In this document: piece after piece, positions 1-6,606 of the stretch | Layout: every line of letters begins with the position of its first letter | How positions within the stretch are numbered: the stretch's first letter is position 1 | Assembly (NCBI GenBank): GCA_934087515.1 | Contig: CAKOIY010000020.1 | Location: 1-10,131 of the forward strand | Direction of reading: 5' to 3' | Length of the DNA: 10,131 bases | DNA from: an uncultured Bacilli bacterium | GTDB lineage: Bacteria > Bacillota_I > Bacilli_A > RF39 > UBA660 | Made by a program: the position numbers and the translations under genes | The notes under the pieces: model-generated | The model's input: the letters and a program-made list of their open reading frames with translations, nothing else | Told to the model about the DNA's origin: nothing | Database searches by the model: none

Positions 1-125
1 CTCTTATACTAAATTAAGTTTTTCAAATAAAAAACATATCTCAAATATTACAAAGTAATAAAATTTAATATTTTTTAATTAGAAATTTTTTATATGTTTC
101 AAGTATCAAAAAGTTAAAATAAATA
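1..125. other. AT-rich non-coding left edge
   Basis: This stretch lies beyond the 3' end of the minus-strand DUF421 gene. It is almost entirely A and T and has no open frame of useful length. It holds short AT-only inverted repeats (AAATATT near 43-50 against AATATTT near 68-76), but no GC-containing hairpin followed by a clean T-run. I cannot call a terminator here. The neighbouring gene to the left is outside the window. Confidence 0.6.
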
Positions 126-776
126 CTACTCCTTAACATCCCTTTCAATATCATCATTTTTTATTATATAAATACTTCCTTCTTTATAAAAACCATAAAA
201 AACATTATCTAAATCAGTATTTATATTATTAAATAACCAGTTAACATCCTTATCAAGTAGTTTTAAACTATCATATTCGATCCTTCCTTCAACTATAATT
301 GGTAAAGGAAAACTAACTTTATTCTTCCTTTCTTTCTTAAATACTGATAACTTACCACTTGTTTCTAATATAGCATAATCAACTTCACTTATACTCTTAA
401 AATTTTGTTCCCTTAACTGAGTTAATAAATCATCTAAATTATATCTTTGTTTAATCATTTCTTTTATTTGTATTTTACCATTATTTATAATTACCGAAGG
501 TTTTCCCTCAAATACCTCTCTTATTTCCTTTCTATTTAACGAAAGAAAAGCCATTCCTATCTGACATAAAACTAACAGAATTATAGGAATTATAGTCATA
601 AAAATACTCATTTCAGTATTATCTAAACTTATTGCAACTAGTTCTGCAATTAAAACAGAAACAATAAGATCAATTATTCCAAGTTGACCAACCTCTCTTT
701 TTCCCATTAATCTGTATGCAAACACTATAAATATATAAAAAAAGAATGTTCTAAATATCATGGTAAAATATGCCAT
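126..776 (-). CDS. YetF/DUF421 family membrane protein
   Basis: A 216-residue protein of the DUF421 family (Bacillus YetF, YdfS and YkjA are named members). Its biochemical role is not established. The N-terminal third is membrane: hydrophobic helices at about 5-22, 35-52 and 57-79. The family-typical segment RLMGKREVGQLGIIDLIV lies at about 22-39. The cytosolic DUF421 domain follows (about 80-150), with the recognisable EVFEGKPSVIINNGKI and YNLDDLLTQLREQ blocks, and then a variable tail to 216. The start is supported by GGTGAT three bases before ATG. The gene sits 48 bases downstream of the amidase gene on the same strand. A TATAAT hexamer at 792-797 (minus) could be an internal -10, but its -35 is poor, so co-transcription with the amidase is as likely. 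Family assignment is firm; function is unknown. Confidence 0.9.
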   Translation of the reverse strand: MAYFTMIFRTFFFYIFIVFAYRLMGKREVGQLGIIDLIVSVLIAELVAISLDNTEMSIFMTIIPIILLVLCQIGMAFLSLNRKEIREVFEGKPSVIINNGKIQIKEMIKQRYNLDDLLTQLREQNFKSISEVDYAILETSGKLSVFKKERKNKVSFPLPIIVEGRIEYDSLKLLDKDVNWLFNNINTDLDNVFYGFYKEGSIYIIKNDDIERDVKE

Positions 777-824
777 ATAATCACCATTAGTATTATAAAC
801 AAAAAAGAAGAAAATACTCTCTAA

Positions 825-2696
825 TTATAAAATTTCTATTTCTTCTTCTGTTTCATCAATTTTTTCTACTAGGGTATTCCTTTTAAAACGTTTAAACATA
901 ACAACAGCTACAACAACTAATAACCCTATACCAATACTTATTGCTGTATATAAACTATAAGATTTATAATTTGTATCATAATTAACAGCATCTCTACTCA
1001 AACTCTTTTTTAATAGTTTCTGATATTTTTTGTAAAAACCTTCGGCAGTTTTGCTTTTATCATCATAATTATTATAATTTATAAAAAAGTCTTTCATTTC
1101 ATTTATTAATTTTTGTTCTTTAGGACTTAGATCTTTTCTATTTTTATTCTCCTCATATAACAATTTTAAATTTTCTACTTCATCATGTACTGTATATAAA
1201 GATGGGGCATTTTTATTAGCACGACTAATATTATTTATTTTCTCAAATCTTGAGGTTATATTATATAATCTTTTTTCTTTATTTTTAACAGTTACAAATT
1301 CTATTCCATATGGAAGATTATCACTATCAAACCCTAAGGGAATTGAAATGGCAGGATACCCTAACATAGGAGCAATAGTATAACTAGGAGAATAAAATTC
1401 TTTATCATCATCTAATTTCAATAATTTATTCTTTACAGTTGGATAAACTATTACATCAGCATCATACTTTTTAATTATTGATCTTACATATTCATCTAAA
1501 TTTTCTTTTAAAGACTGCTTTTCATCTAATTCACTTAAAGATCTAGAACAATCTGAAACATAATCTGATAAATTATAAAAAGTTTTTTTAGAGGAAACTA
1601 AATCCTTAAAACTTTTTATTTTGCTTGAAGTATTCTTTATATAATCATTAAAAGACGAACACATGGTCCACCCTCCAAGTGTCTTATTAGTAAGTTTCTG
1701 ATAATCTTTTGAATAAAAATTATTTATATGTATTATCTTAGCACCATCTTTTTTCATTTTATTTAAAGCCTTATTAAATAATTTTTGAATTTCCTTATTT
1801 GTTTCCCCAGTAGCTGAAGATTTAATACTTTCATCACCATAAGCAAATTGATCTAATACTAAAATTTTCTTATTTTTTAAAGTTTTATTATTAATTTTAG
1901 AATAAGTACCGATCCTTTTATTGGCTATGCCTTCAAGTACTAAAGCATTTTCTCTTACAGTCTTAGTAATTGTTCCTACTACATCACGAGTTATATCATA
2001 AGCAACTACTCCAGTGTTATCAATCAAATCAAAAGTAGATCTAAATCCAACAACATTATTAGCGGCCGCAGGAACCCTTAAAGAAGAATTTGTATCCGTA
2101 CCAATTCCAACCGGAGCATAACCCAAAGCAACTCCAACAGCACTACCTCCTGAAGAACCATAACTGGAATAATCTTTATTATAAGCATTTCTAACTATTC
2201 CATAAGAACTTTCTGAACTATCAGCTTTAAGAGCAAACTCACTCATATTAGTCTTAGCTAAAACAATCATTCCTTTTTTTCTAAGCAATTCAATTACTTT
2301 AGCATCTTTCTTAGGATAAGAATCACTTAGAGCCTTAGTACCTACAGTAGTAGGCATTCCCTTAACATCAATATTATCCTTAACTATAATTGGAATACAA
2401 AAAAGATCTGAACTTCGTCCATTTTTCTTATATATTTCATCACACTTTCTAGCTTCTTTTACCGCATTTTTATTCACAGTAATAATAGCATTATAAGTCT
2501 TATCATATACATTTATTCTATCTAAATATAACTTTACCAACGTCTCATAGGTTAAATATCCATCATCAATAGCATCTTGAATCTCATAAATATCCATATT
2601 TGTTATATCTACAGGTGCCTCATTATATGCAAAACAACTAGTAGAAAATGCAAACATAAAAAACAAACTAATTAATAAAATTTTAAATTTTTTCAT
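825..2696 (-). CDS. Secreted, membrane-anchored amidase-signature family hydrolase
   Basis: A 623-residue amidase-signature (AS) enzyme that hydrolyses an unknown C-N (amide) bond, probably outside the membrane. Residues 1-23 form a signal peptide (MKKFK, hydrophobic core, CFA before YNE). The AS domain spans about 30-490. Its Ser-cisSer-Lys triad is visible: Lys106 in IIVKDNIDVKG, Ser181 in YGSSGGSA and Ser205 in TDTNSSLRVPA, with the family's 24-residue spacing between the two serines. A charged helical stretch (about 500-570) leads to a membrane helix (about 583-601), then FKRFKRN and an acidic tail, so the C-terminus should be cytosolic. NYDTN at 572-576 before the helix resembles a class B sorting motif. 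Start choice: an in-frame ATG at 2708 gives four more residues, but the promoter at 2718-2746 would put the transcript start almost on it. The ATG at 2696 has GGTG six bases upstream and a cleaner signal peptide. The substrate cannot be named; GatA is unlikely because of the export signal. Confidence 0.85.
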   Translation of the reverse strand: MKKFKILLISLFFMFAFSTSCFAYNEAPVDITNMDIYEIQDAIDDGYLTYETLVKLYLDRINVYDKTYNAIITVNKNAVKEARKCDEIYKKNGRSSDLFCIPIIVKDNIDVKGMPTTVGTKALSDSYPKKDAKVIELLRKKGMIVLAKTNMSEFALKADSSESSYGIVRNAYNKDYSSYGSSGGSAVGVALGYAPVGIGTDTNSSLRVPAAANNVVGFRSTFDLIDNTGVVAYDITRDVVGTITKTVRENALVLEGIANKRIGTYSKINNKTLKNKKILVLDQFAYGDESIKSSATGETNKEIQKLFNKALNKMKKDGAKIIHINNFYSKDYQKLTNKTLGGWTMCSSFNDYIKNTSSKIKSFKDLVSSKKTFYNLSDYVSDCSRSLSELDEKQSLKENLDEYVRSIIKKYDADVIVYPTVKNKLLKLDDDKEFYSPSYTIAPMLGYPAISIPLGFDSDNLPYGIEFVTVKNKEKRLYNITSRFEKINNISRANKNAPSLYTVHDEVENLKLLYEENKNRKDLSPKEQKLINEMKDFFINYNNYDDKSKTAEGFYKKYQKLLKKSLSRDAVNYDTNYKSYSLYTAISIGIGLLVVVAVVMFKRFKRNTLVEKIDETEEEIEIL

Positions 2697-2717
2697 AACA
2701 TACACCATTTTAATTAC

Positions 2718-2746
2718 CTTATACTTATCATAGAAATCAATATCAA
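2718..2746 (-). promoter_or_regulatory. Promoter of the amidase gene
   Basis: On the minus strand, TTGATA (2741-2746, 5/6 to the sigma-A -35) and TATAAG (2718-2723, 5/6 to the -10) are separated by exactly 17 bases. The predicted transcript start is about 2711. This leaves a 15-base leader before the ATG at 2696 and only about 3 bases before the ATG at 2708, so the promoter helps decide the start. Confidence 0.55.
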
Positions 2747-2896
2747 TTTAAATTTCATATCCACTTACCTCTATAGTTTTAACTTTAATTTTTTATACTT
2801 TGATAATTATAAGATTTATTTTTATATCTCACATATATTTACATTTGCTTTATCGTGTCATATTTATTATACAATATTTTAAAAAAAAAGAAAACG

Positions 2897-3997
2897 CTAT
2901 TTATTAAGATGCTTTAACTCATCTATAACAAATATTCCATTTTCTCTTATTAATTTATCATCAAAATATATATTTCCTCCACCAAAATCTTCTCTTTGAA
3001 TTAAAACCATATCCCAGTGAATAGCACTACTATTGCCATTATAAGCATCTTTATAGCAAGCTCCAGGTGTAAAATGAATACTTCCTATTATCTTCTCATC
3101 AAATAATATATCTCCCATTGGATACCTTATATTTGGATTAGTTCCAATAGAGAATTCTCCAACATATCTAGCTCCTTCATCAGTATCAAATATTTCATTT
3201 AAAGTCTTATTATCCTCATCACAAGTAGCATTTATTATCTTACCATTTTCAAACGTTAAAGTAACACCATGATAAACATTACCTCTATAAGGACTTGGTG
3301 TATTATACTTAATGACACCATTTATACTATCTTTTACTGGAGCAGTATAACACTCACCATCAGGAATATTACATTCTCCAGAACAAGGTATAGCAGGAAT
3401 ATCTTTTATTGAAAAAGTAATATCTGTATCTTTCCCAGTAAGCCTTACTTTATCAGTCTTTTCCATTAATTCCTTTAAAGGTTTCAAATCCTTGCTCATT
3501 TGCTCATAATCATAACACATAGCATCAAAAGAAAAATCAAAAAATTCTTCCGGAGACATTTTAGCTTTTTGACTATCTACTTTAGAAGGATAATTTAATA
3601 ATACCCATTTCTTTTCGTTTGCCCTTATATCTCTATATTCCTTCAAAGCATCTCCTATTTTCTTAGTTTTATCTTCCGGAACAACACTATCAACATAATC
3701 ACCTTGATTACAATAAATCCTTATAAAACTATCAAACTTAGTTACCTCAAACTCTTCAATTTCCTTTAAAAGCTCTATCTTCTTATCAGTAGTGCCTTTA
3801 TTAATCTCAGCTTTTAAAACTGGATCAAAGAAAGACACATCAACGCAAGCCTTTTTTTCATTAATTAACTTAACTAATTCTTTAACCAAAGGCATTGGTT
3901 CCATGGTTTCACAACTTATCTTAACTTTTTCCCCTTCTTCAACCTTAATTGAATGGTTTACTATCGTATTTGCTAATATACTTATTTTTTCTTTCAT
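2897..3997 (-). CDS. M29-family metallo-aminopeptidase (AmpS/AmpT/PepS type), short form
   Basis: A 366-residue cytosolic aminopeptidase of the M29 (thermophilic aminopeptidase) family, which removes N-terminal residues from peptides using two metal ions. The expected ligands, by comparison with Thermus AmpT, are all visible: Glu215 in NIPDGECYTAP, Glu281 in VGEFSIGTN, His308 in GSIHFTPG, Tyr315 in GACY, and His327 and Asp329 in AIHWDM. The spacings Glu-Glu (66) and His-Tyr (7) fit the family. The protein is shorter than the usual roughly 410 residues. Part of the shortening lies between Tyr315 and His327, where the loop is about 12 residues shorter than in AmpT. GAGGTGAT three bases before ATG makes the start secure. 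The gene is divergent from the 70-residue protein at 4050, with 52 bases between the two starts. A T-rich minus-strand tract follows the stop codon, but I see no good hairpin. There is no evidence that it is exported. Confidence 0.9.
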   Translation of the reverse strand: MKEKISILANTIVNHSIKVEEGEKVKISCETMEPMPLVKELVKLINEKKACVDVSFFDPVLKAEINKGTTDKKIELLKEIEEFEVTKFDSFIRIYCNQGDYVDSVVPEDKTKKIGDALKEYRDIRANEKKWVLLNYPSKVDSQKAKMSPEEFFDFSFDAMCYDYEQMSKDLKPLKELMEKTDKVRLTGKDTDITFSIKDIPAIPCSGECNIPDGECYTAPVKDSINGVIKYNTPSPYRGNVYHGVTLTFENGKIINATCDEDNKTLNEIFDTDEGARYVGEFSIGTNPNIRYPMGDILFDEKIIGSIHFTPGACYKDAYNGNSSAIHWDMVLIQREDFGGGNIYFDDKLIRENGIFVIDELKHLNK

Positions 3998-4049
3998 TTA
4001 ATCACCTCATTATTAATTTTGCATAACATATAACAGAAAGGAGTTACAT

Positions 4050-4262
4050 ATGCAATACAATAATATTATGTCTTCTTATCCTAGAAATATGTATGGCTCA
4101 CCTAGAAGACCATATCAAACTATAAATCCCAACAATAGATATGTAGGCGGAGGTTTTCTTTTACCATTTGCTTTAGGTTTCGTATCTTCGCCACTAATAT
4201 TTGGAGCCACCAGACCAAGACCTAACTATTATGGTCCTTATCCATACTACCCATACTATTAA
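4050..4262 (+). CDS. Small Tyr/Pro-rich protein with a hydrophobic centre, unknown function
   Basis: A 70-residue protein that I cannot assign to a family. A polar N-terminus rich in Tyr, Pro, Asn and Arg (1-31) is followed by a Gly-rich hydrophobic segment, GGGFLLPFALGFVSSPLIFG, at about 33-52. The C-terminus is almost only Pro and Tyr (NYYGPYPYYPYY). GAAAGGAG six bases before ATG is a strong ribosome site, and the composition is clearly coding-like, so I regard it as a real gene. Small proteins with a Gly/Leu/Phe core and a PYYPY tail occur in many Bacilli and Clostridia, usually as hypothetical, surface or spore-associated proteins; that resemblance is only general. The gene is divergent from the aminopeptidase and ends 4 bases before the convergent 401-residue gene. 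It may insert one helix in the membrane with the Tyr/Pro tail outside. Confidence 0.7.
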   Translation: MQYNNIMSSYPRNMYGSPRRPYQTINPNNRYVGGGFLLPFALGFVSSPLIFGATRPRPNYYGPYPYYPYY

Positions 4263-4287
4263 AGATTTATTTTATAAGTAAATCTTT
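4261..4287. terminator. Possible bidirectional terminator between convergent genes
   Basis: AAAGATTTA (4261-4269) and TAAATCTTT (4279-4287) form a 9-bp stem with a 9-base loop. The stem contains the stop codon of the minus-strand gene and touches the stop codon of the plus-strand gene. The stem has a single G-C pair and the T-runs are short, so this is a weak candidate suggested mainly by position. Confidence 0.35.
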
Positions 4288-5472
4288 TACTTTGTCATAA
4301 GTAAGTACATAATTATATTCATATACCCTTGACTTCAATAACAACGTTTTATAAACAACATCGTTATATATTTTAATATTATCCCTAAAAATATTAGAAA
4401 TATTTGTTTTAATACCCTCAGTAAGTCTTTGGCACTCTTTATTAAACAAATCATCAAACTTATCACTGTCTTTAGAAAGCAAATTAAACTCTTTTTTATA
4501 TTCCATAAATTGCTTATCAAAAATAAGTTTCATTTCATAAACATGAGTAATTAAATCATTAAACTCTTTAATCTTTTCATTTATTTCATTTTTATCTAAA
4601 GTAACTATTAAATTCATTTCATCAAATATATTTTTAGTCTTTACCCTTATAGTATTATTAAAACCTAACAAATAATCTTTAACAGGATTTAAATTACCAA
4701 TATTATTTTTTCTTATTCCTAATTTCTCATACAATATCTTTTCAATATTATAAAAAGATTCATCAATAAACTTAGCATTAGCATTAGCATATTTATCAAT
4801 ATTTATATATTCACATTCTTTTAAATAAGTATAAGAAGTATTAATTATAAGTTTTAAATTCTTATTCTTTACCAAATCGCGTTGATCATATAAGTCATTT
4901 AATATACTATCAATAAACTCTCTATAAAGATTAAGTAATAAATCACGTTTACTATGAATATTCTTTATTAATTCTTCCTTAAAAATACTATTATATCTAT
5001 CAATAATAAAGTTTACATTTTCTTTAGAATCAACACCACAACTAGAAAATATTTGTCCCTTATAAGCATCAGTATTAGCATTTACCAAAGCTTCTATCTT
5101 GTTTCGTATTCCCATATTTTGCATTAACTCTTGTTTAAAATTACTATACAAACTATTCAAATTATTTAAATCCACATATCTATTAGAGGCACTAATCTTA
5201 ACAAGTTCATTAAATGACTTTATAGCATTATCACATACTTTTTTTGAATACTTAGCCATATTATCATAGATAATTATTATATTTTTCTTAAAAGAATTAT
5301 TAGTTATGGCTTGTAATAAACCTTGTTCTGAAACTTCATTACATAATTCGTTATACATCAAAAGACTCATCTGCTCAAAATAAAATAAGGATTGCTTATC
5401 TTTTTTATTTACAGAATCATTATAATTTTTATTTATCATAATTAAATGTTCTTTTAACTCTTGCCAGTTCAT
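4267..5472 (-). CDS. Unrecognised 401-residue helical cytosolic protein
   Basis: I do not recognise a family. The product has no signal peptide and no membrane helix. It is rich in Lys, Asn, Ile, Leu and Glu, and shows long stretches of alternating charged and hydrophobic residues that should form an alpha-helical, perhaps coiled-coil protein throughout. I see no nucleotide-binding, zinc or catalytic motif; the few Cys residues are scattered. Start choice: the frame is open to a TTG at 5478, but that codon lies inside the ribosome-binding region. AAGGAGG at 5479-5485 is six bases before ATG at 5472, giving MNWQELKEHL as the N-terminus. The gene is divergent from the sortase across 251 bases and convergent with the 70-residue gene. 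A candidate promoter lies at 5560-5587. Its neighbours do not suggest a role, although the shared control region with the sortase could mean co-regulation. Confidence 0.75.
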   Translation of the reverse strand: MNWQELKEHLIMINKNYNDSVNKKDKQSLFYFEQMSLLMYNELCNEVSEQGLLQAITNNSFKKNIIIIYDNMAKYSKKVCDNAIKSFNELVKISASNRYVDLNNLNSLYSNFKQELMQNMGIRNKIEALVNANTDAYKGQIFSSCGVDSKENVNFIIDRYNSIFKEELIKNIHSKRDLLLNLYREFIDSILNDLYDQRDLVKNKNLKLIINTSYTYLKECEYINIDKYANANAKFIDESFYNIEKILYEKLGIRKNNIGNLNPVKDYLLGFNNTIRVKTKNIFDEMNLIVTLDKNEINEKIKEFNDLITHVYEMKLIFDKQFMEYKKEFNLLSKDSDKFDDLFNKECQRLTEGIKTNISNIFRDNIKIYNDVVYKTLLLKSRVYEYNYVLTYDKVKDLLIK

Positions 5473-5529
5473 AAACAACCTCCTTATCTTTATTTTATAT
5501 ATATATTTTATACCCTTTTTTAAAAAATT

Positions 5530-5556
5530 ACTAGTCTATATTAAAATTTCACTAGT
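5530..5556. repeat. Paired ACTAGT boxes, possible operator
   Basis: ACTAGT occurs at 5530-5535 and 5551-5556. The boxes are self-palindromic and start exactly 21 bp apart, about two helical turns. The right box overlaps the predicted start of the leftward transcript (about 5553). The arrangement could be a repressor operator or a weak hairpin flanked by A/T runs. This is inference from spacing only. Confidence 0.3.
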
Positions 5557-5559
5557 TTT

Positions 5560-5587
5560 TTTATACTTTCTTTAGAAAACTTCACAA
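5560..5587 (-). promoter_or_regulatory. Candidate promoter of the 401-residue gene
   Basis: On the minus strand, TTGTGA (5582-5587) and TATAAA (5560-5565) are separated by 16 bases, giving 4/6 and 5/6 matches to the sigma-A hexamers. The leader would be about 80 bases. Other TATAAA-like sequences lie closer to the gene near 5500-5513 but lack a fair -35, so the assignment is moderate. Confidence 0.4.
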
Positions 5588-5667
5588 CAATTTTCTAATA
5601 AAAAACAAAAATCTTATCAGTCACACTATTTTATTTATCAAAAGACCAATTTTGCCTTGAAATTCCA

Positions 5668-5696
5668 TTTACTTTTACTAAAAAATGTTATATACT
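5668..5696 (+). promoter_or_regulatory. Candidate promoter of the sortase gene
   Basis: TTTACT (5668-5673) and TATACT (5691-5696) are separated by 17 bases, with 4/6 and 5/6 sigma-A matches. The predicted transcript start near 5703 gives a leader of about 20 bases that still includes the Shine-Dalgarno sequence at 5710. The -10 forms one arm of a dyad, TATACT-N8-AGTATA (5691-5710). Confidence 0.4.
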
Positions 5697-5709
5697 TAGC
5701 TTATAGTAT

Positions 5710-5720
5710 AAGGAGGTGGT
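5710..5720 (+). promoter_or_regulatory. Strong Shine-Dalgarno deciding the sortase start
   Basis: AAGGAGGTGGT is one of the best anti-16S matches in the window. In the sortase frame it is preceded directly by a TAA stop (5709-5711) and followed by ATT at 5724, seven bases after AAGGAGG. No ATG, GTG, TTG or CTG occurs in this frame between the stop and 5973, so the site points to ATT as the initiation codon. Confidence 0.75.
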
Positions 5721-5723
5721 AAT

Positions 5724-6581
5724 ATTAATAACAGTTTTAATGACTTTTTTAACTACATCAACGACAATAATAATAGAAATAAAATAGTTAAGAAAAAAAC
5801 AAATAGAAAATTAGTATTATGCATTAACTTATTAGCGATTGCCCTTTTAATAGGAGGGGGATATGGAATTAAGTACATATTTGATCAAAAAAGAGATGCT
5901 AGAGAAGCACAAATAAGAGAGCAAGAACTTTTAGCAAGTCAGCAAAAACAAGCTAAAGAAATAGCAGAAAGCTTGAAAAAGCAAGAAACTGAAACAGCGA
6001 CAGAAGAAAAAACAAATATACACCGTGATTTTTCAAAATTAAAAAATGAAAACAGTGATACAATAGCATGGCTTTATGTTCCTGGAACCAAAATAAACAT
6101 GCCAATCGTTCAAAGTAACGATAATACTTACTATTTAACTCACGGATTTGATAAAGAATATAATTCTCTTGGCTGGGTATTTGCTGATCACAAAAACTTA
6201 TTTCCAGATCTTAGTACTAACACCATTATATATGGTCATACCTATAAAAGAAACACTAGTTATAGTACTTTAAAAGACGTACTAAATGATGATTGGTTAA
6301 AAGACAAAGCAAAACAAACAATTACCTTCGACACAACTAAAGAACGACTTAGTTTTCAAGTCTTTAGTGTTTACACAATAGAAAAAACAAATGATTACTT
6401 ACATATAAGTTTTGACACAAAAGATAAATATCAAGATTATTTAAATAAATCACTAAAAAGAAGTATAAAAAATTTTGGTGTTACAGTAAATACAAATGAT
6501 AAAATTATTACTCTTTCAACCTGTTATATTGATGCTAATCACAGACTAGTTGTTCAAGCAAAATTAATAGACTCTAATTAG
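5724..6581 (+). CDS. Class B sortase with ATT start codon
   Basis: A 285-residue membrane transpeptidase that cleaves a C-terminal sorting signal and links surface proteins to the cell wall or to each other. Order of parts: an Asn-rich cytosolic N-terminus with KIVKKKTNRK (about 20-29), one membrane helix (about 30-49), a charged coiled linker rich in Gln, Glu, Lys and Ala (about 54-100), then the sortase domain (about 105-283). The active-site residues are His172 (IYGHTYKRN), Cys267 (ITLSTCYI) and Arg274 (HRLVVQAKL). TLSTC and the STLKDVLNDDWLK helix after the His indicate class B. Start choice: the only ordinary start codon in frame is a TTG at 5973, but it would delete the membrane helix and has no ribosome site. 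The frame is open back to AAGGAGGTGGT at 5710, and the only suitable codon after it is ATT at 5724. Translation from an AUU codon should be low and sensitive to IF3. The gene is single, with its own terminator. A possible substrate is the amidase at 825-2696. Confidence 0.88.
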   Translation: MNNSFNDFFNYINDNNNRNKIVKKKTNRKLVLCINLLAIALLIGGGYGIKYIFDQKRDAREAQIREQELLASQQKQAKEIAESLKKQETETATEEKTNIHRDFSKLKNENSDTIAWLYVPGTKINMPIVQSNDNTYYLTHGFDKEYNSLGWVFADHKNLFPDLSTNTIIYGHTYKRNTSYSTLKDVLNDDWLKDKAKQTITFDTTKERLSFQVFSVYTIEKTNDYLHISFDTKDKYQDYLNKSLKRSIKNFGVTVNTNDKIITLSTCYIDANHRLVVQAKLIDSN

Positions 6582-6595
6582 AGCCTATTTTTTTT
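6568..6595 (+). terminator. Intrinsic terminator of the sortase gene
   Basis: TAG-A-CTCT (6568-6575), loop AATT, then AGAG-C-CTA (6580-6587) form a hairpin with one internal mismatch, followed directly by eight T residues (6588-6595). The stop codon of the sortase lies inside the hairpin. In the other direction it lies just past the pilin gene, but the T-run there is broken, so termination of the pilin transcript here would be weaker. Confidence 0.8.
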
Positions 6596-6606
6596 CTTAA
6601 ATTTTA

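Larger units (their letters stand above)
5473..5723. other. Divergent intergenic control region
   Basis: A 251-bp AT-rich region between the start codons of the 401-residue gene (leftward) and the sortase (rightward). It contains a candidate promoter for each gene, two ACTAGT boxes 21 bp apart near the predicted leftward transcript start, and a TATACT-N8-AGTATA dyad at the sortase promoter. I see no open frame with a ribosome site and no known riboswitch or RNA gene in it. Confidence 0.5.

Noticed and set aside
2061..2070. GC-only octamer GCGGCCGC in a very AT-rich gene, possible sign of a cloning site or transfer
   Set aside because: It encodes the conserved Pro-Ala-Ala-Ala stretch of the amidase core in the correct frame, so it is explained by alanine codons.
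2709..2896. 188-bp gap between aminopeptidase and amidase as a possible riboswitch or small RNA
   Set aside because: Apart from the amidase promoter and a T-rich tract after the aminopeptidase stop, I see no stable GC-containing helices or known riboswitch motifs.
3792..4001. Plus-strand frame of 69 codons opposite the aminopeptidase start
   Set aside because: It is antisense to a well-supported gene and has no ribosome site or independent coding signal.
4335..4520. Minus-strand frame of 61 codons inside the 401-residue gene
   Set aside because: It lies in another frame of a longer gene with a strong ribosome site of its own, and has none itself.
5973..6581. Short 202-residue sortase starting at TTG 5973
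   Set aside because: The TTG is an internal Leu codon in the linker, has no ribosome site, and this start would remove the membrane helix encoded in the same open frame upstream.
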